In this document: positions 9,581 to 16,846 of the stretch, one piece after another
Position numbering within the stretch: position 1 is the first letter of the stretch
Layout of the letters: every line of letters begins with the position of its first letter
Origin: Brooklawnia sp937867175
GTDB taxonomy: Bacteria > Actinomycetota > Actinomycetes > Propionibacteriales > Propionibacteriaceae
DNA length: 64,000 bases
Assembly: GCA_036821905.1 (NCBI GenBank)
Contig: DAISIR010000003.1
Coordinates: 62,001 to 126,000 of the forward strand
Reading direction: 5' to 3'
Made by a program: the position numbers and the translations under genes
The notes under the pieces: model-generated
What the model saw: the letters and a program-made list of their open reading frames with translations, nothing else
Told to the model about the DNA's origin: nothing
The model's database searches: none

Positions 9581-10689
9581 CAGCGTTGGTCCATTCCTGC
9601 CGAAAGGCTACCGGCGCCCGGCGAGGCCGGCGCGACGACGAGGACGCGAATGGCAGCTGCCGCGAAGGCGAGCAACGGCACCACGAACAGGGCGCCGGCA
9701 AGCCCGGCAAGCAAGGTGGCCGCAGTTATCCCGATGATCACCACGAGCGGATGCAGCGACACGGCATGTCCCATCAGCCAGGGCTGCAAGAGGTGGATCT
9801 CCGCCTGGTGGACCACGATGACGATGGCAAGCATGATCAGCGCGGCCACGGCCCCCTTCACCAGAAAGGTCAAGGCCACGCAGACCGCGCCAGCGATGAT
9901 GATGCCCAGGATCGGGACGAAGGCGGTGACGAAGACCAGCAAGCCCATCGCCGGCGCGGTGGACACACCGATGATCGCCGCGCCGATCCAGATCAGCACG
10001 CCCTCCAAGGACGCGATGACCACTTGCATGTGCATGTAGGCGCTCAGGGCCCGCCAACCGGCACGCATCGCGCGAACGTAGGTCCGGCGCGACCGCCTTG
10101 GCACCAGCAGCACCGTCTGCCACCAGATCCGTCGGCCGTCGGCCAGCAGCAGGATGGTGACGAGAAGACAGACGATGAAGCCGGCCAGTACCTCGGTCGC
10201 GGACGCCCCCACCGTCCAGACACCCTGGCTCAGATCGGACGCGTGGCTGGTCACCCACTGCTGGGCTTGGTCACCCCACGCGCCGAGTTGGGCCGCATTC
10301 ACGTGCAGCGGGCCTGCCGCCAACCAATCGACGAACCGGTTCCACCCTTCGGAGACGCGCTGGGACGAGCCGCTCAGACTGCCCGCGACGTTCGTCACGA
10401 CCAGGCCGATGGCGAGCCCGGCGAGTCCGAAGAAGCCCACCACTACCAGCGGCGCGGTCAATAGCGGCGGCAGACGGAACCGGCGACCCAATCGCACCAG
10501 CGGGTTCAGCAGGACGGTGAGCAGGAGCGCGACAGCCAAAGCAATCACCAACATCGGCAGCTTGGCAACCGATTGGGCGACAATCCAGCCCGCGGCGCCC
10601 AACACGATCAGCCGCCAACCCCAGGCAGCCGCCACGGCGAGCGGGCGGGGCACCAGGGAAACCTCGCTTACTGCGGGAACTGTGCTCAT
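9580..10689 (-). CDS. AI-2E/PerM-family transporter
   Basis: A 369-residue membrane protein of the UPF0118/AI-2E exporter family. It has paired helices at the N-terminus (IVLGAAGWIVAQSV and LVIALAVALLLTVLL), a large soluble loop in the middle, and a C-terminal helical bundle ending in the typical Gly- and Pro-rich segments (FVPILGIIIAGAV, PWLMGHAVSLHPL). Family members move small molecules or ions and most are uncharacterised; AI-2 export is proven only for a few. The frame is open further upstream, but the extension is arginine-rich and not family-like, so the ATG at 10689 was chosen. It forms a coupled pair with the response regulator downstream. Confidence 0.82.
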   Translation of the reverse strand: MSTVPAVSEVSLVPRPLAVAAAWGWRLIVLGAAGWIVAQSVAKLPMLVIALAVALLLTVLLNPLVRLGRRFRLPPLLTAPLVVVGFFGLAGLAIGLVVTNVAGSLSGSSQRVSEGWNRFVDWLAAGPLHVNAAQLGAWGDQAQQWVTSHASDLSQGVWTVGASATEVLAGFIVCLLVTILLLADGRRIWWQTVLLVPRRSRRTYVRAMRAGWRALSAYMHMQVVIASLEGVLIWIGAAIIGVSTAPAMGLLVFVTAFVPILGIIIAGAVCVALTFLVKGAVAALIMLAIVIVVHQAEIHLLQPWLMGHAVSLHPLVVIIGITAATLLAGLAGALFVVPLLAFAAAAIRVLVVAPASPGAGSLSAGMDQR

Positions 10690-10732
10690 GGGGCCAGCTT
10701 GTGGCAACGGGGCTGAGGATGCGCTGAGAGAC

Positions 10733-10771
10733 CGCCCAACACCGCCCGACGGACTGGGCCGGTGTTGGGCG
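10733..10771. repeat. 12-bp inverted repeat in the divergent permease/alarmone-synthetase promoter region
   Basis: CGCCCAACACCG at 10733-10744 is matched by its exact reverse complement at 10760-10771, with 15 nt between. It lies 59 nt upstream of the alarmone synthetase start and 44 nt upstream of the divergent permease start. It could be an operator for both genes or an RNA hairpin in a leader. A second, mutually exclusive 4-bp pairing (GCCC/GGGC) sits inside the loop. Confidence 0.6.
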
Positions 10772-10829
10772 CCGCGCCATGATTGGAGGAGCACCCATTC
10801 CCGAAACGACAGCACAAGGAGGATGCCGC

Positions 10830-11567
10830 ATGGTCGAGGTGCGCGATCGCGATCCAAGAAGCACTGACCTGTTGACCGCGCGGCTGTTGGAGAGCGGAGC
10901 GGTGAAGCTGGCGGTCACCAGTGACGACGTCCAGGAACTCGCGGAGCGCCTCTACCTGATCAAGGTCGAGTTCGCCCGGTTCACACTGTTCTACCAAGGC
11001 GGCATCGAAGAGATATCGACCAAGTTGAGCATCTTGCGCCAGGAGTTCGAGTGCACGCACGACTACAGCCCCATTGAGCACGTCCGGTCGCGGCTGAAGA
11101 CTCCCGAAAGTATGGCGGACAAGGCCATGAAAATCGGTTGCGAGCTCACCATCCCGGCCTTGAGAGACCGGATCAGGGACATCGCCGGAATCAGGATCAC
11201 CTGTAGCTTCACCTCGGACGTGTACTGGGTTGCCGACATGTTGTCGCAACAACCAGACATCACAGTCGTCCAGACGAAGGACTACATCGCCAACCCGAAG
11301 CCCAACGGCTACCGCTCCCTGCACCTCATAGTCCAGGTGCCGGTGTACCTGTCGGACCGCACGGAGAACGTGTTCGTCGAGATCCAGATCAGGACCATCG
11401 CGATGGACTTCTGGGCATCGGTCGAACACAAGTTGTCGTACAAGTACGGCCAGCAGTTGCCGTCACATCTCCAGGACGAACTGGATGACGCAAGCCGGAT
11501 CGCGGCCGAACTCGACCACCGCATGGGCCGGCTCCGCGACGAGATCCGGGCGCTCGACGTGAGCTGA
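10830..11567 (+). CDS. small alarmone synthetase, RelA/SpoT synthetase domain only
   Basis: A 245-residue protein of the YjbM/YwaC (RelQ/RelP) group, which make (p)ppGpp or pGpp from GTP/GDP/GMP and ATP. The synthetase core is visible as R-I-R-D-I-A-G-I-R, the Y-I-A-N-P-K-P-N-G-Y-R-S-L-H substrate loop, and V-E-I-Q-I-R-T near residue 190. There is no HD hydrolase and no TGS/ACT regulatory region, so it should make alarmone but not degrade it. The start at 10830 is fixed by AAGGAGG at 10817-10823; an upstream GTG/ATG is possible but not needed. The gene is divergent from the AI-2E-type permease and convergent with glgB. Confidence 0.88.
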   Translation: MVEVRDRDPRSTDLLTARLLESGAVKLAVTSDDVQELAERLYLIKVEFARFTLFYQGGIEEISTKLSILRQEFECTHDYSPIEHVRSRLKTPESMADKAMKIGCELTIPALRDRIRDIAGIRITCSFTSDVYWVADMLSQQPDITVVQTKDYIANPKPNGYRSLHLIVQVPVYLSDRTENVFVEIQIRTIAMDFWASVEHKLSYKYGQQLPSHLQDELDDASRIAAELDHRMGRLRDEIRALDVS

Positions 11568-11593
11568 CCCCGGGACCCAGCATTCACCATTGC

Positions 11594-11652
11594 GCCCCCA
11601 AGACGCGTCCAAACCCAGCCCTGGACGCCATCGTCTGGGCCTTCCTGGGGGC
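11594..11652. terminator. possible bidirectional terminator between alarmone synthetase and glgB
   Basis: Two nested inverted repeats lie between the convergent stops: GCCCCCA (11594-11600) with TGGGGGC (11646-11652), and GCGTCCA (11605-11611) with TGGACGC (11622-11628). No U-run follows on either strand, which is common in high-GC actinomycetes. Confidence 0.45.
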
Positions 11653-11673
11653 AGCCTCGTGTGCGTCGCGGAC

Positions 11674-13839
11674 TCAGGCCGGGCGTAACCACATGGTGGT
11701 GAGCGGCGGCACCGTGAGCGTGACGGACGCGGGATGCTCGGCCTGCGGATCGCTCGCCTCGACCGCGGTCAGACGGAAGCCCTGCGGCTCGCCGGAGTCG
11801 TGGTAGTGGCCCGAGTTCGTGTTCAAGATCACGTCCCAGTCCCCTCCAAGTGGCACGCCGATCTGGAGTTCCCTGCCAGTCGGGGCGAAGTTGGTCACAC
11901 AGCCCAGCGACGAGCCGTCCGTCCCTGTGCGCAGGAACGCGAAGACAGACTCCGCGTCAGGTGGGGTGCCGAGCCAGGAGAACGCGTCGGGGTCGTTGTC
12001 GTTGCTCCACAGCGCCGGCGACTCCCGGTACAACCGGTTCAGGTCGCCCACCAGCGATTGGACGCCTGCATGGTCGCGCTGGGCGAGCAGCCCCCAATCC
12101 AGTTCGGCGTGCGCGTTCCACTCGCGGGGCTGGGCGAGTTCGTCGCCCATGAACAGCAGCTTCTTGCCCGGGTAAGCCCACATGAACGCGAAGTAGGCGC
12201 GCAGGCCGGCGAACTTCTCGTGCCAGTAGCCCGGCATCTTCGACAACAACGAGCCCTTGCCGTGTACCACCTCGTCGTGGCTGAGCGGCAGCACGTACTT
12301 CTCCGACCACGCATACTCCAAGGTGTGGGCCAACTGCTCGCGGTGCCACTGCCGGTCATGAAGCTCGCGGCTCAGGTAGTCCAAGGTGTCGTGCATCCAG
12401 CCCATATTCCATTTCAGGCCGAAACCCAATCCCCAGTCACCGGTCGAGCGGGTGATACCTGGCCATGCCGTGGACTCCTCGGCGATCATCACCGCACCCG
12501 GCACCCGGGTCGACACAGTGTGGTTCATCTCTTGCAGGAACCAGACGGCTTCCAAGTTCTCGTTGCCGCCGTACCGGTTGGGGTACCAGTTGCCGTAGGG
12601 GCGGGCATAGTCGAGGTAGAGCATTGAGCTCACCGCATCGACCCGCAACCCGTCGGCGTGGAACTCCTGCAACCAGTACAGGGCGTTCGCATACAAGAAA
12701 TTGCGCACCTCGGGACGGTCGAAGTTGAAGATGTAGGTCTGCCACTCGGGGTGCCAGCCGCGCCACGGTTCGGGATCCTCGTAGAGGGGGGTGCCGTCGA
12801 ACTTGCCCAAGGACCACTTGTCTACAGCGAAGTGGGCGGGCACCCAGTCGAGGATCACACCGATGCCTGCCTGGTGGAGACGGTCGACCAGCCGGCGTAG
12901 CCCGTCCGGGTCGCCGCGCCGCGAATCGGGGGCGTAGTAGGAGGTCAGCTGGTAGCCCCAAGAGCCCTCATAGGGATGCTGCATGACTGGCATCAGTTCG
13001 ACGTGGGTGAACCCCAGGTGGGTGAGGTAGCCGGGCAGGCTGTCGGCCAGTTCGTCCCAACCCTGATTACGCCGCCAAGAGCCGACGTGCAGTTCGTAGA
13101 TTGACATGGGGGACGACTCGGGCAGCCGTCCGGCCCGGCCATCCATCCACCAACTGTCCCCCCACATGTAGTGCGATTCTTGGACGATCGAATGGGCTCC
13201 CGGGCCGGTTTCGGCTCGGAACGCGTACGGGTCGGCTTTGTCGCGCCAGACGCCGTCGTCTCCCAACACCTGGAACTGGTAGACCATGCCCGGACCCACT
13301 CCGGGGACGAACAACTCCCAAACCCCCGAGGCGCCGAGCTTGCGCATCGGCAGCTGTGCTGCCAGCCGCGGCCCGGACGCCGGGGCCACGCGGACCCCCC
13401 GGGCGGCCGGCGCCCAGACCGCGAACGCCGTGCCGTGGACGCCGTCGATCTCGCGGACGTGGGCGCCCAGCTTCGTCCAGGCAAGCTCGTGGCGTCCCTC
13501 GCTGATCAGGTGCAGATCGACGTCGCCGAGCGTGGGCTCGAAGCGGTAAGGGTCTTGCTGGACGACGGCTTCGTCCCAGCTCTCGATCACCAAGTGGTAC
13601 TGCGGCACGGTCGGGCCGGGGAGGATGCCCGACCACACGTCGAGGTACTCGCGTTCCAGGCGGGCCTCACCCCATGGCCCCCGAGCAACGACTCCGGTGG
13701 CGTGACCGTCAAGGACGCGAAGGCTCACCTGGCCGCCGTGGACGTGCGGCCCAAGAATCGCATGAGGGTTGTCATGGTCGCCGCGGCAGACCCGGGAGAG
13801 CTCGCGCATCTCGATGAGCTTGAGGTCGGGTGATGTCAT
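11674..13839 (-). CDS. glgB: 1,4-alpha-glucan branching enzyme
   Basis: A 721-residue GH13 enzyme that cuts alpha-1,4 chains and rejoins them as alpha-1,6 branches during glycogen synthesis. An N-terminal CBM48-like beta domain (about 100-200, GVWAPAARGVRVAP) is followed by the GH13 barrel. The catalytic Asp is in DGLRVDAVSSML and the catalytic Glu in IAEESTAWP; the HDEVVHGKGSL region is also typical of GlgB. A C-terminal all-beta domain ends the protein. AGGAGC a few bases upstream of the ATG at 13839 selects this start over a longer frame with an untypical extension. No other glycogen genes are adjacent. Confidence 0.95.
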   Translation of the reverse strand: MTSPDLKLIEMRELSRVCRGDHDNPHAILGPHVHGGQVSLRVLDGHATGVVARGPWGEARLEREYLDVWSGILPGPTVPQYHLVIESWDEAVVQQDPYRFEPTLGDVDLHLISEGRHELAWTKLGAHVREIDGVHGTAFAVWAPAARGVRVAPASGPRLAAQLPMRKLGASGVWELFVPGVGPGMVYQFQVLGDDGVWRDKADPYAFRAETGPGAHSIVQESHYMWGDSWWMDGRAGRLPESSPMSIYELHVGSWRRNQGWDELADSLPGYLTHLGFTHVELMPVMQHPYEGSWGYQLTSYYAPDSRRGDPDGLRRLVDRLHQAGIGVILDWVPAHFAVDKWSLGKFDGTPLYEDPEPWRGWHPEWQTYIFNFDRPEVRNFLYANALYWLQEFHADGLRVDAVSSMLYLDYARPYGNWYPNRYGGNENLEAVWFLQEMNHTVSTRVPGAVMIAEESTAWPGITRSTGDWGLGFGLKWNMGWMHDTLDYLSRELHDRQWHREQLAHTLEYAWSEKYVLPLSHDEVVHGKGSLLSKMPGYWHEKFAGLRAYFAFMWAYPGKKLLFMGDELAQPREWNAHAELDWGLLAQRDHAGVQSLVGDLNRLYRESPALWSNDNDPDAFSWLGTPPDAESVFAFLRTGTDGSSLGCVTNFAPTGRELQIGVPLGGDWDVILNTNSGHYHDSGEPQGFRLTAVEASDPQAEHPASVTLTVPPLTTMWLRPA

Positions 13840-14160
13840 CGTGCTCCTAGCGACAAGAGTGGGCGTCGTCGCCCAGCGCACTCGGCCCGCTCGGGTGGGC
13901 CCCCAGGGGGGAGCACGATCCCGGGCGTCAGACCTTGTACCACCAGCCGATCATATCGGCGGGCGCCCTGTTCGATGTAGTCAACGACCACGCAAGATGA
14001 CCCAACCCGCGCGTTTCCTCGCACCTGCGTGATTCAGGGGTGACCAGGTTCCTACTGTTCTTCGCTCGACCCCCCGGTTCATGGGTCGCGCAGCCGGCGC
14101 CAGGACGCCGCGCCTGGCCGGAAGAAGCCAGGCCGTCACGCATCGGCTTGTCGTCGAGGC
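13840..14160. other. 321-nt intergenic region upstream of glgB
   Basis: No convincing gene is seen here. A TATGAT hexamer on the minus strand at 13950-13955 is the best -10 candidate for glgB, but no matching -35 is seen at 16-18 nt. The distal end carries a hairpin that may terminate the upstream LssY_C gene (listed separately). Short open frames on both strands have no recognisable features. Confidence 0.4.
14112..14133 (-). terminator. hairpin downstream of the LssY_C-domain gene
   Basis: GCCTGGC (14112-14118) and GCCAGGC (14127-14133) form a 7-bp stem with an 8-nt loop, 28 nt past the stop at 14161. No clear U-run follows on the minus strand. Confidence 0.45.
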
Positions 14161-15459
14161 TCAACCGCTCGTCCAGTGGCGCGCCGACGCATCGGTCAGC
14201 ACATAGATGATGAGGATCTGCACTGTCATGTCGACCAGGGTCAGCAGGCTCGGTACCTGCGCCACCAGGTACTGGGAGAACTCCGCCACCAACGAGATGC
14301 TGGTCAAGACCAGGATGAGCCAGCGCGCCCAGTTGCGTCCCCGGAAGACGAACCACGCCAGCAGAGCCGACAACAGTGCGGCAACCAGCTGACCCACCAC
14401 TAAGGCCGTCATGAACGCCCCACGCTGGGCGGCGTCGATTCCCGGCGGGATTGTATAGGCGCCGTCCTGAAGGCCGATCGCCATCGACGACAGGACCGAG
14501 ACCAGGATCAGGACGCTCGCGGCCACCACCGAGATCGGCCGGCGTCCGATGTTGGTGGCCAGCGCGGCCGGCGAACCGGGCAACTGCCGCTCGACCCTGG
14601 TCGCGCCGGTGTGGTCAGGCAGGCGCACTGACCGCAGGTCGACGATGGGCAACATGCCGTCGGTCTTGATCTGGTCCCCACCCCCGTTCCGGGCGTGATA
14701 GCCGGACGTGTAGTCGGCCAGCTCCTCGACCGTCGTGCCCGGCACGGCGTTTTCGATGGACGCCACCACGTGATCGCGTTCGGCGTCGGTGTCGGAGTCG
14801 ATCTTGTGGGTGATCTGCAAGGTGAACAACGACAATCCGACCGCCCGGTCGTAGGTGCCGGCAGCAAGCCAGTCGACGCGGCGCCCGCCGGGCAGCAGCC
14901 AGCCCTCAGGACACGGCCAGAAACGGATGTGGTGACGACGGGCCGGACTGCCTCGTTCTTCCTGCTGGTAAGCGAATTCCTGCATCTTCCCGAAGACGAG
15001 CAACGGGCTGACCGGCGCTCGCTGGTAGCTGCGTCTGGTCACCGAGGCCGCGACGATCCGCAAGGCCGAACCCAGGTTGATCGGGTCGGCCGGCGTCCAA
15101 CCTGCCGATCGCATCGCGAAGCGAATCTGATCCCCACTGCCCAGCAGCGCCAAGTTGATGGGGTCACCGAGCAGGCCGTCCCCGGTGCGCGCACGTCCGA
15201 TGAAGTAGTCGGGCACATAGATAGCGGTCAGGATGCGGTGAAAACGAGGCAGCGCCAGATAAGCCAGCACCGCCCACAGGCCCAGCAGGTAGACCAGCGC
15301 CGCGACGGTATCCCAACCAAGGCCGTGGCGGGCGATGGCGTGCAACGTCTTGCGAGCAACGACCACCGCGAACAGTGCCGTCAAGATCGTGGCAAGTGCG
15401 AACGCGAGGTTCTCGAACAGGGCACCTCGCCGCCGGCCCGCGGTGACCATGCTCCCCAT
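14161..15459 (-). CDS. LssY C-terminal domain membrane protein
   Basis: A 432-residue membrane protein. Two helices near the N-terminus precede an LssY_C-like domain of about 200 residues (DPINLALLGSGDQIRFAMRS, then GRRVDWLAAGTYDRAVG and ITHKIDSDTDAERD). Four or so further helices make up the C-terminal third. The function of the LssY_C domain is not established. The ATG at 15459 was chosen over a GTG at 15507 because TAGCCT sits 8 nt before it, as in the other leaderless genes here. The gene lies downstream of the DUF4395/thioredoxin pair in the same direction, but a GC-rich palindrome separates them and it may be transcribed on its own. Confidence 0.72.
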   Translation of the reverse strand: MGSMVTAGRRRGALFENLAFALATILTALFAVVVARKTLHAIARHGLGWDTVAALVYLLGLWAVLAYLALPRFHRILTAIYVPDYFIGRARTGDGLLGDPINLALLGSGDQIRFAMRSAGWTPADPINLGSALRIVAASVTRRSYQRAPVSPLLVFGKMQEFAYQQEERGSPARRHHIRFWPCPEGWLLPGGRRVDWLAAGTYDRAVGLSLFTLQITHKIDSDTDAERDHVVASIENAVPGTTVEELADYTSGYHARNGGGDQIKTDGMLPIVDLRSVRLPDHTGATRVERQLPGSPAALATNIGRRPISVVAASVLILVSVLSSMAIGLQDGAYTIPPGIDAAQRGAFMTALVVGQLVAALLSALLAWFVFRGRNWARWLILVLTSISLVAEFSQYLVAQVPSLLTLVDMTVQILIIYVLTDASARHWTSG

Positions 15460-15523
15460 GGGCACCAAGGCTATCTTGGCGGCATCAGGCACGGGCAGGA
15501 CTGACACCGACCCCGGGGGGTAC

Positions 15524-15538
15524 CGACCCCGGGGGTCG
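15524..15538 (-). terminator. GC-rich palindrome after the thioredoxin-like gene
   Basis: CGACCCC-G-GGGGTCG follows the stop at 15555 by 16 nt. A partial second copy (CCGACCCCGGGGG) lies just downstream, so alternative GGGG/CCCC stems can also form. It may end the DUF4395/thioredoxin transcript; no U-run is present. Confidence 0.4.
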
Positions 15539-15554
15539 CCACCGTCGAGTGTGG

Positions 15555-16004
15555 TCAGGCGGCCAACCGCTGCAAAGCCTCCTCGATGTCCGGCTTGCGG
15601 GGCGCCCCGACGATGCGCTGCCGCACAGCCCCGCCCGGGTCGAGCACAAGCACGGTCGGCGTGCGGGTGACGCCGAGTTCCCGGACGAGATCGAGCCGGG
15701 TCTCGGCGTCGATGTCGATGTGGGCCAACCTGGGTACGCCAGCGACGGTGTTGGCCGCCGAAGTGAACTCACTGAGCAACCTGTGCGTGGCCCGGCAGGG
15801 TGCGCAGACGCTGGAGGAGAACTGGACGAACGTCGCCCTGCTCCCCAAGCCGGCGCCCAATGACCCGGCATCCAGTCGTGCTTCCTGCGGACGGTCGCTG
15901 GCGGCCGGACGCGGCCCGCGGACGCGGCCGTCGGTACGGCGACGGTAACCACCGAAGGCCAATGCCAGCACCAAGACGACGCCGATGATGTAGAGGCCGG
16001 TCAC
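15555..16004 (-). CDS. membrane-anchored thioredoxin-like protein
   Basis: A 149-residue protein with one N-terminal helix (about 4-20) and a thioredoxin fold from about residue 55. The redox motif is C-A-P-C in SSSVCAPCRATH, and the cis-proline is in TRTPTVLVLD. It is expected to exchange disulfides at the membrane. Its start overlaps the stop of the DUF4395 gene by 4 nt, so the two are coupled. A leader peptide rich in Cys precedes the pair (16648-16716), which suggests that the operon belongs to sulfur or thiol metabolism. Confidence 0.82.
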   Translation of the reverse strand: MTGLYIIGVVLVLALAFGGYRRRTDGRVRGPRPAASDRPQEARLDAGSLGAGLGSRATFVQFSSSVCAPCRATHRLLSEFTSAANTVAGVPRLAHIDIDAETRLDLVRELGVTRTPTVLVLDPGGAVRQRIVGAPRKPDIEEALQRLAA

Positions 16005-16486
16005 GATCGCGGCCCACTCTGGTCGGCCCGGGCGCCCAGCACTCGACGGCCCAGCAGGTAGAGCTCGCAGCCGAGGCAGAAATCGAACAAGGCGTTGAGC
16101 AGCGCGGCGAGCAGCGCGACGCCGATCGCCCCGTAGAAGACGGCATCCGCGCCGGCCAGCAGCCCGACAAGGCCGACGGCTGCGAAGGTGAGTCCCACAG
16201 CCTGGGCGAAGCGGGGCGGCCGGGCGTCCTCGAACTCGGTCGGCGGCCCGATGCGCGGCCGGACCAGCTTTCGAAACAGCCAGCCGTACGGCTGGTATCT
16301 CACGCCCAGCAGAGCCCCCGCGGCGAAGGCGAGCAGTTGGACGGCCAACAGCGGCAGCCCCCAGCCGGGGCCGAGAATCAAGGCTGCGGCCAGTACCGCC
16401 GAGGTGACGACGGCCCCGAAGCGGGGCCCTCGGGGATCAATGACATCGTGGGTGCCGGCGAGGGCGGCGGATGAGGTGGGTGACAT
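16001..16486 (-). CDS. DUF4395 membrane protein
   Basis: A 161-residue protein of the DUF4395 family with about four helices. It begins with the usual family signature I-D-P-R-G-P-R-F-G-A and contains a conserved pair of cysteines, FDFCLGCELY, in the last helix region. The start at 16486 is fixed by TGGAGGA at 16494-16500 with a 7-nt spacer; an in-frame ATG five codons earlier would place that sequence inside the gene. The function is not known. The family often sits beside thioredoxin-like genes, as here. The GGAG of the ribosome site can pair with CTCC directly before the ATG, which fits control at translation. Confidence 0.8.
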   Translation of the reverse strand: MSPTSSAALAGTHDVIDPRGPRFGAVVTSAVLAAALILGPGWGLPLLAVQLLAFAAGALLGVRYQPYGWLFRKLVRPRIGPPTEFEDARPPRFAQAVGLTFAAVGLVGLLAGADAVFYGAIGVALLAALLNALFDFCLGCELYLLGRRVLGARADQSGPRS

Positions 16487-16647
16487 GGAGCAGTCCTCCA
16501 AAGCTCTGGCAGGGGGATCCGGAGAGTGTTGGTCAGGGTTTGTGGTGCCATCTGACGCACATCGTGTGGCGACCGCCGAGCGGTAGCTTCAAGCAGACGA
16601 CCGGCACGCTCAGCACGGGAGCGGCGATCAGGACGCGCAGTCAGACT

Positions 16648-16716
16648 TCAGGCGCGACAACACATTCGCAGGCAGGGGCGCACCGGCGTGACGGCGACCA
16701 GACCCGGAATGAACAT
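16648..16716 (-). CDS. Cys-rich leader peptide upstream of the DUF4395/thioredoxin operon
   Basis: A 22-codon mini-gene, ATG at 16716 to TGA at 16648-16650. The peptide ends in V-R-P-C-L-R-M-C-C-R-A, so it carries three Cys codons (TGC, TGT, TGT) near its end. The 15-nt core CGAATGTGTTGTCGC is identical to that in the mini-gene upstream of cysK. TAGGGT lies 7 nt before the ATG, so the transcript should start at the start codon. Leader peptides with clustered Cys codons are known in mycobacteria to sense Cys-tRNA supply and control downstream sulfur genes. That role is inferred here from position and composition. Confidence 0.72.
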   Translation of the reverse strand: MFIPGLVAVTPVRPCLRMCCRA

Positions 16717-16723
16717 GCCGGAA

Positions 16724-16729
16724 ACCCTA
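16724..16729 (-). promoter_or_regulatory. -10 box of the DUF4395-operon leader peptide
   Basis: TAGGGT on the minus strand with a 7-nt spacer to the ATG at 16716. The -35 region falls inside the palindrome at 16738-16755. Confidence 0.6.
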
Positions 16730-16737
16730 GCACATCG

Positions 16738-16755
16738 ACTTAGGACTGCCTAAGT
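16738..16755. promoter_or_regulatory. 18-nt palindrome at the -35 position (likely operator)
   Basis: ACTTAGG-ACTG-CCTAAGT is a perfect 7-4-7 inverted repeat. It covers the -35 region of the promoter that starts the DUF4395 leader transcript, a position suited to repression or activation. It is not the 19-bp IdeR/DtxR consensus; the protein that binds is unknown. Confidence 0.55.
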
Positions 16756-16834
16756 GTCTGCGTGATGGGCAGGTCGCGTTCGCGGAGTCACCAGCGCTCC
16801 TATCGCTTGCCCCTGATGAGCGCCGGACGGAAAG

Positions 16835-16840
16835 TAGGGT
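16835..16840 (+). promoter_or_regulatory. -10 box of the osmoprotectant transporter operon (leaderless)
   Basis: TAGGGT lies 6 nt before the ATG at 16847, and no ribosome binding site is seen. Confidence 0.5.
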
Positions 16841-16846
16841 TGCCCC

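Larger units (their letters stand above)
16487..16846. other. 360-nt region: leader of the DUF4395 operon and back-to-back promoters
   Basis: No ordinary gene is present. It holds a leaderless Cys-codon mini-gene (16648-16716, minus), its -10 box, an 18-nt palindrome at 16738-16755, and the -10 box of the divergent osmoprotectant transporter at 16835-16840. About 160 nt of transcribed leader separate the mini-gene from the DUF4395 start, including an ACCGC-TCG-GCGGT hairpin. Confidence 0.6.

Noticed and set aside
9580..10857. Longer N-terminus of the AI-2E-type permease starting at 10857
   Set aside because: The extra 56 residues are Arg/Pro/Ser-rich, cross the inverted repeat and the divergent gene's ribosome site, and do not look like the family.
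13979..13984. TTGACT as -35 for the TATGAT box upstream of glgB
   Set aside because: The spacing to the box at 13950-13955 is 23 nt, too long for a standard promoter.
13836..14356. Short minus-strand frames upstream of glgB
   Set aside because: They have no ribosome site and no family resemblance, and they overlap either the glgB start or the LssY_C gene end; they are more likely promoter and leader sequence.
16738..16755. Iron (IdeR/DtxR) box reading of the palindrome
   Set aside because: It shares TTAGG half-sites but lacks the length and central bases of the 19-bp consensus.
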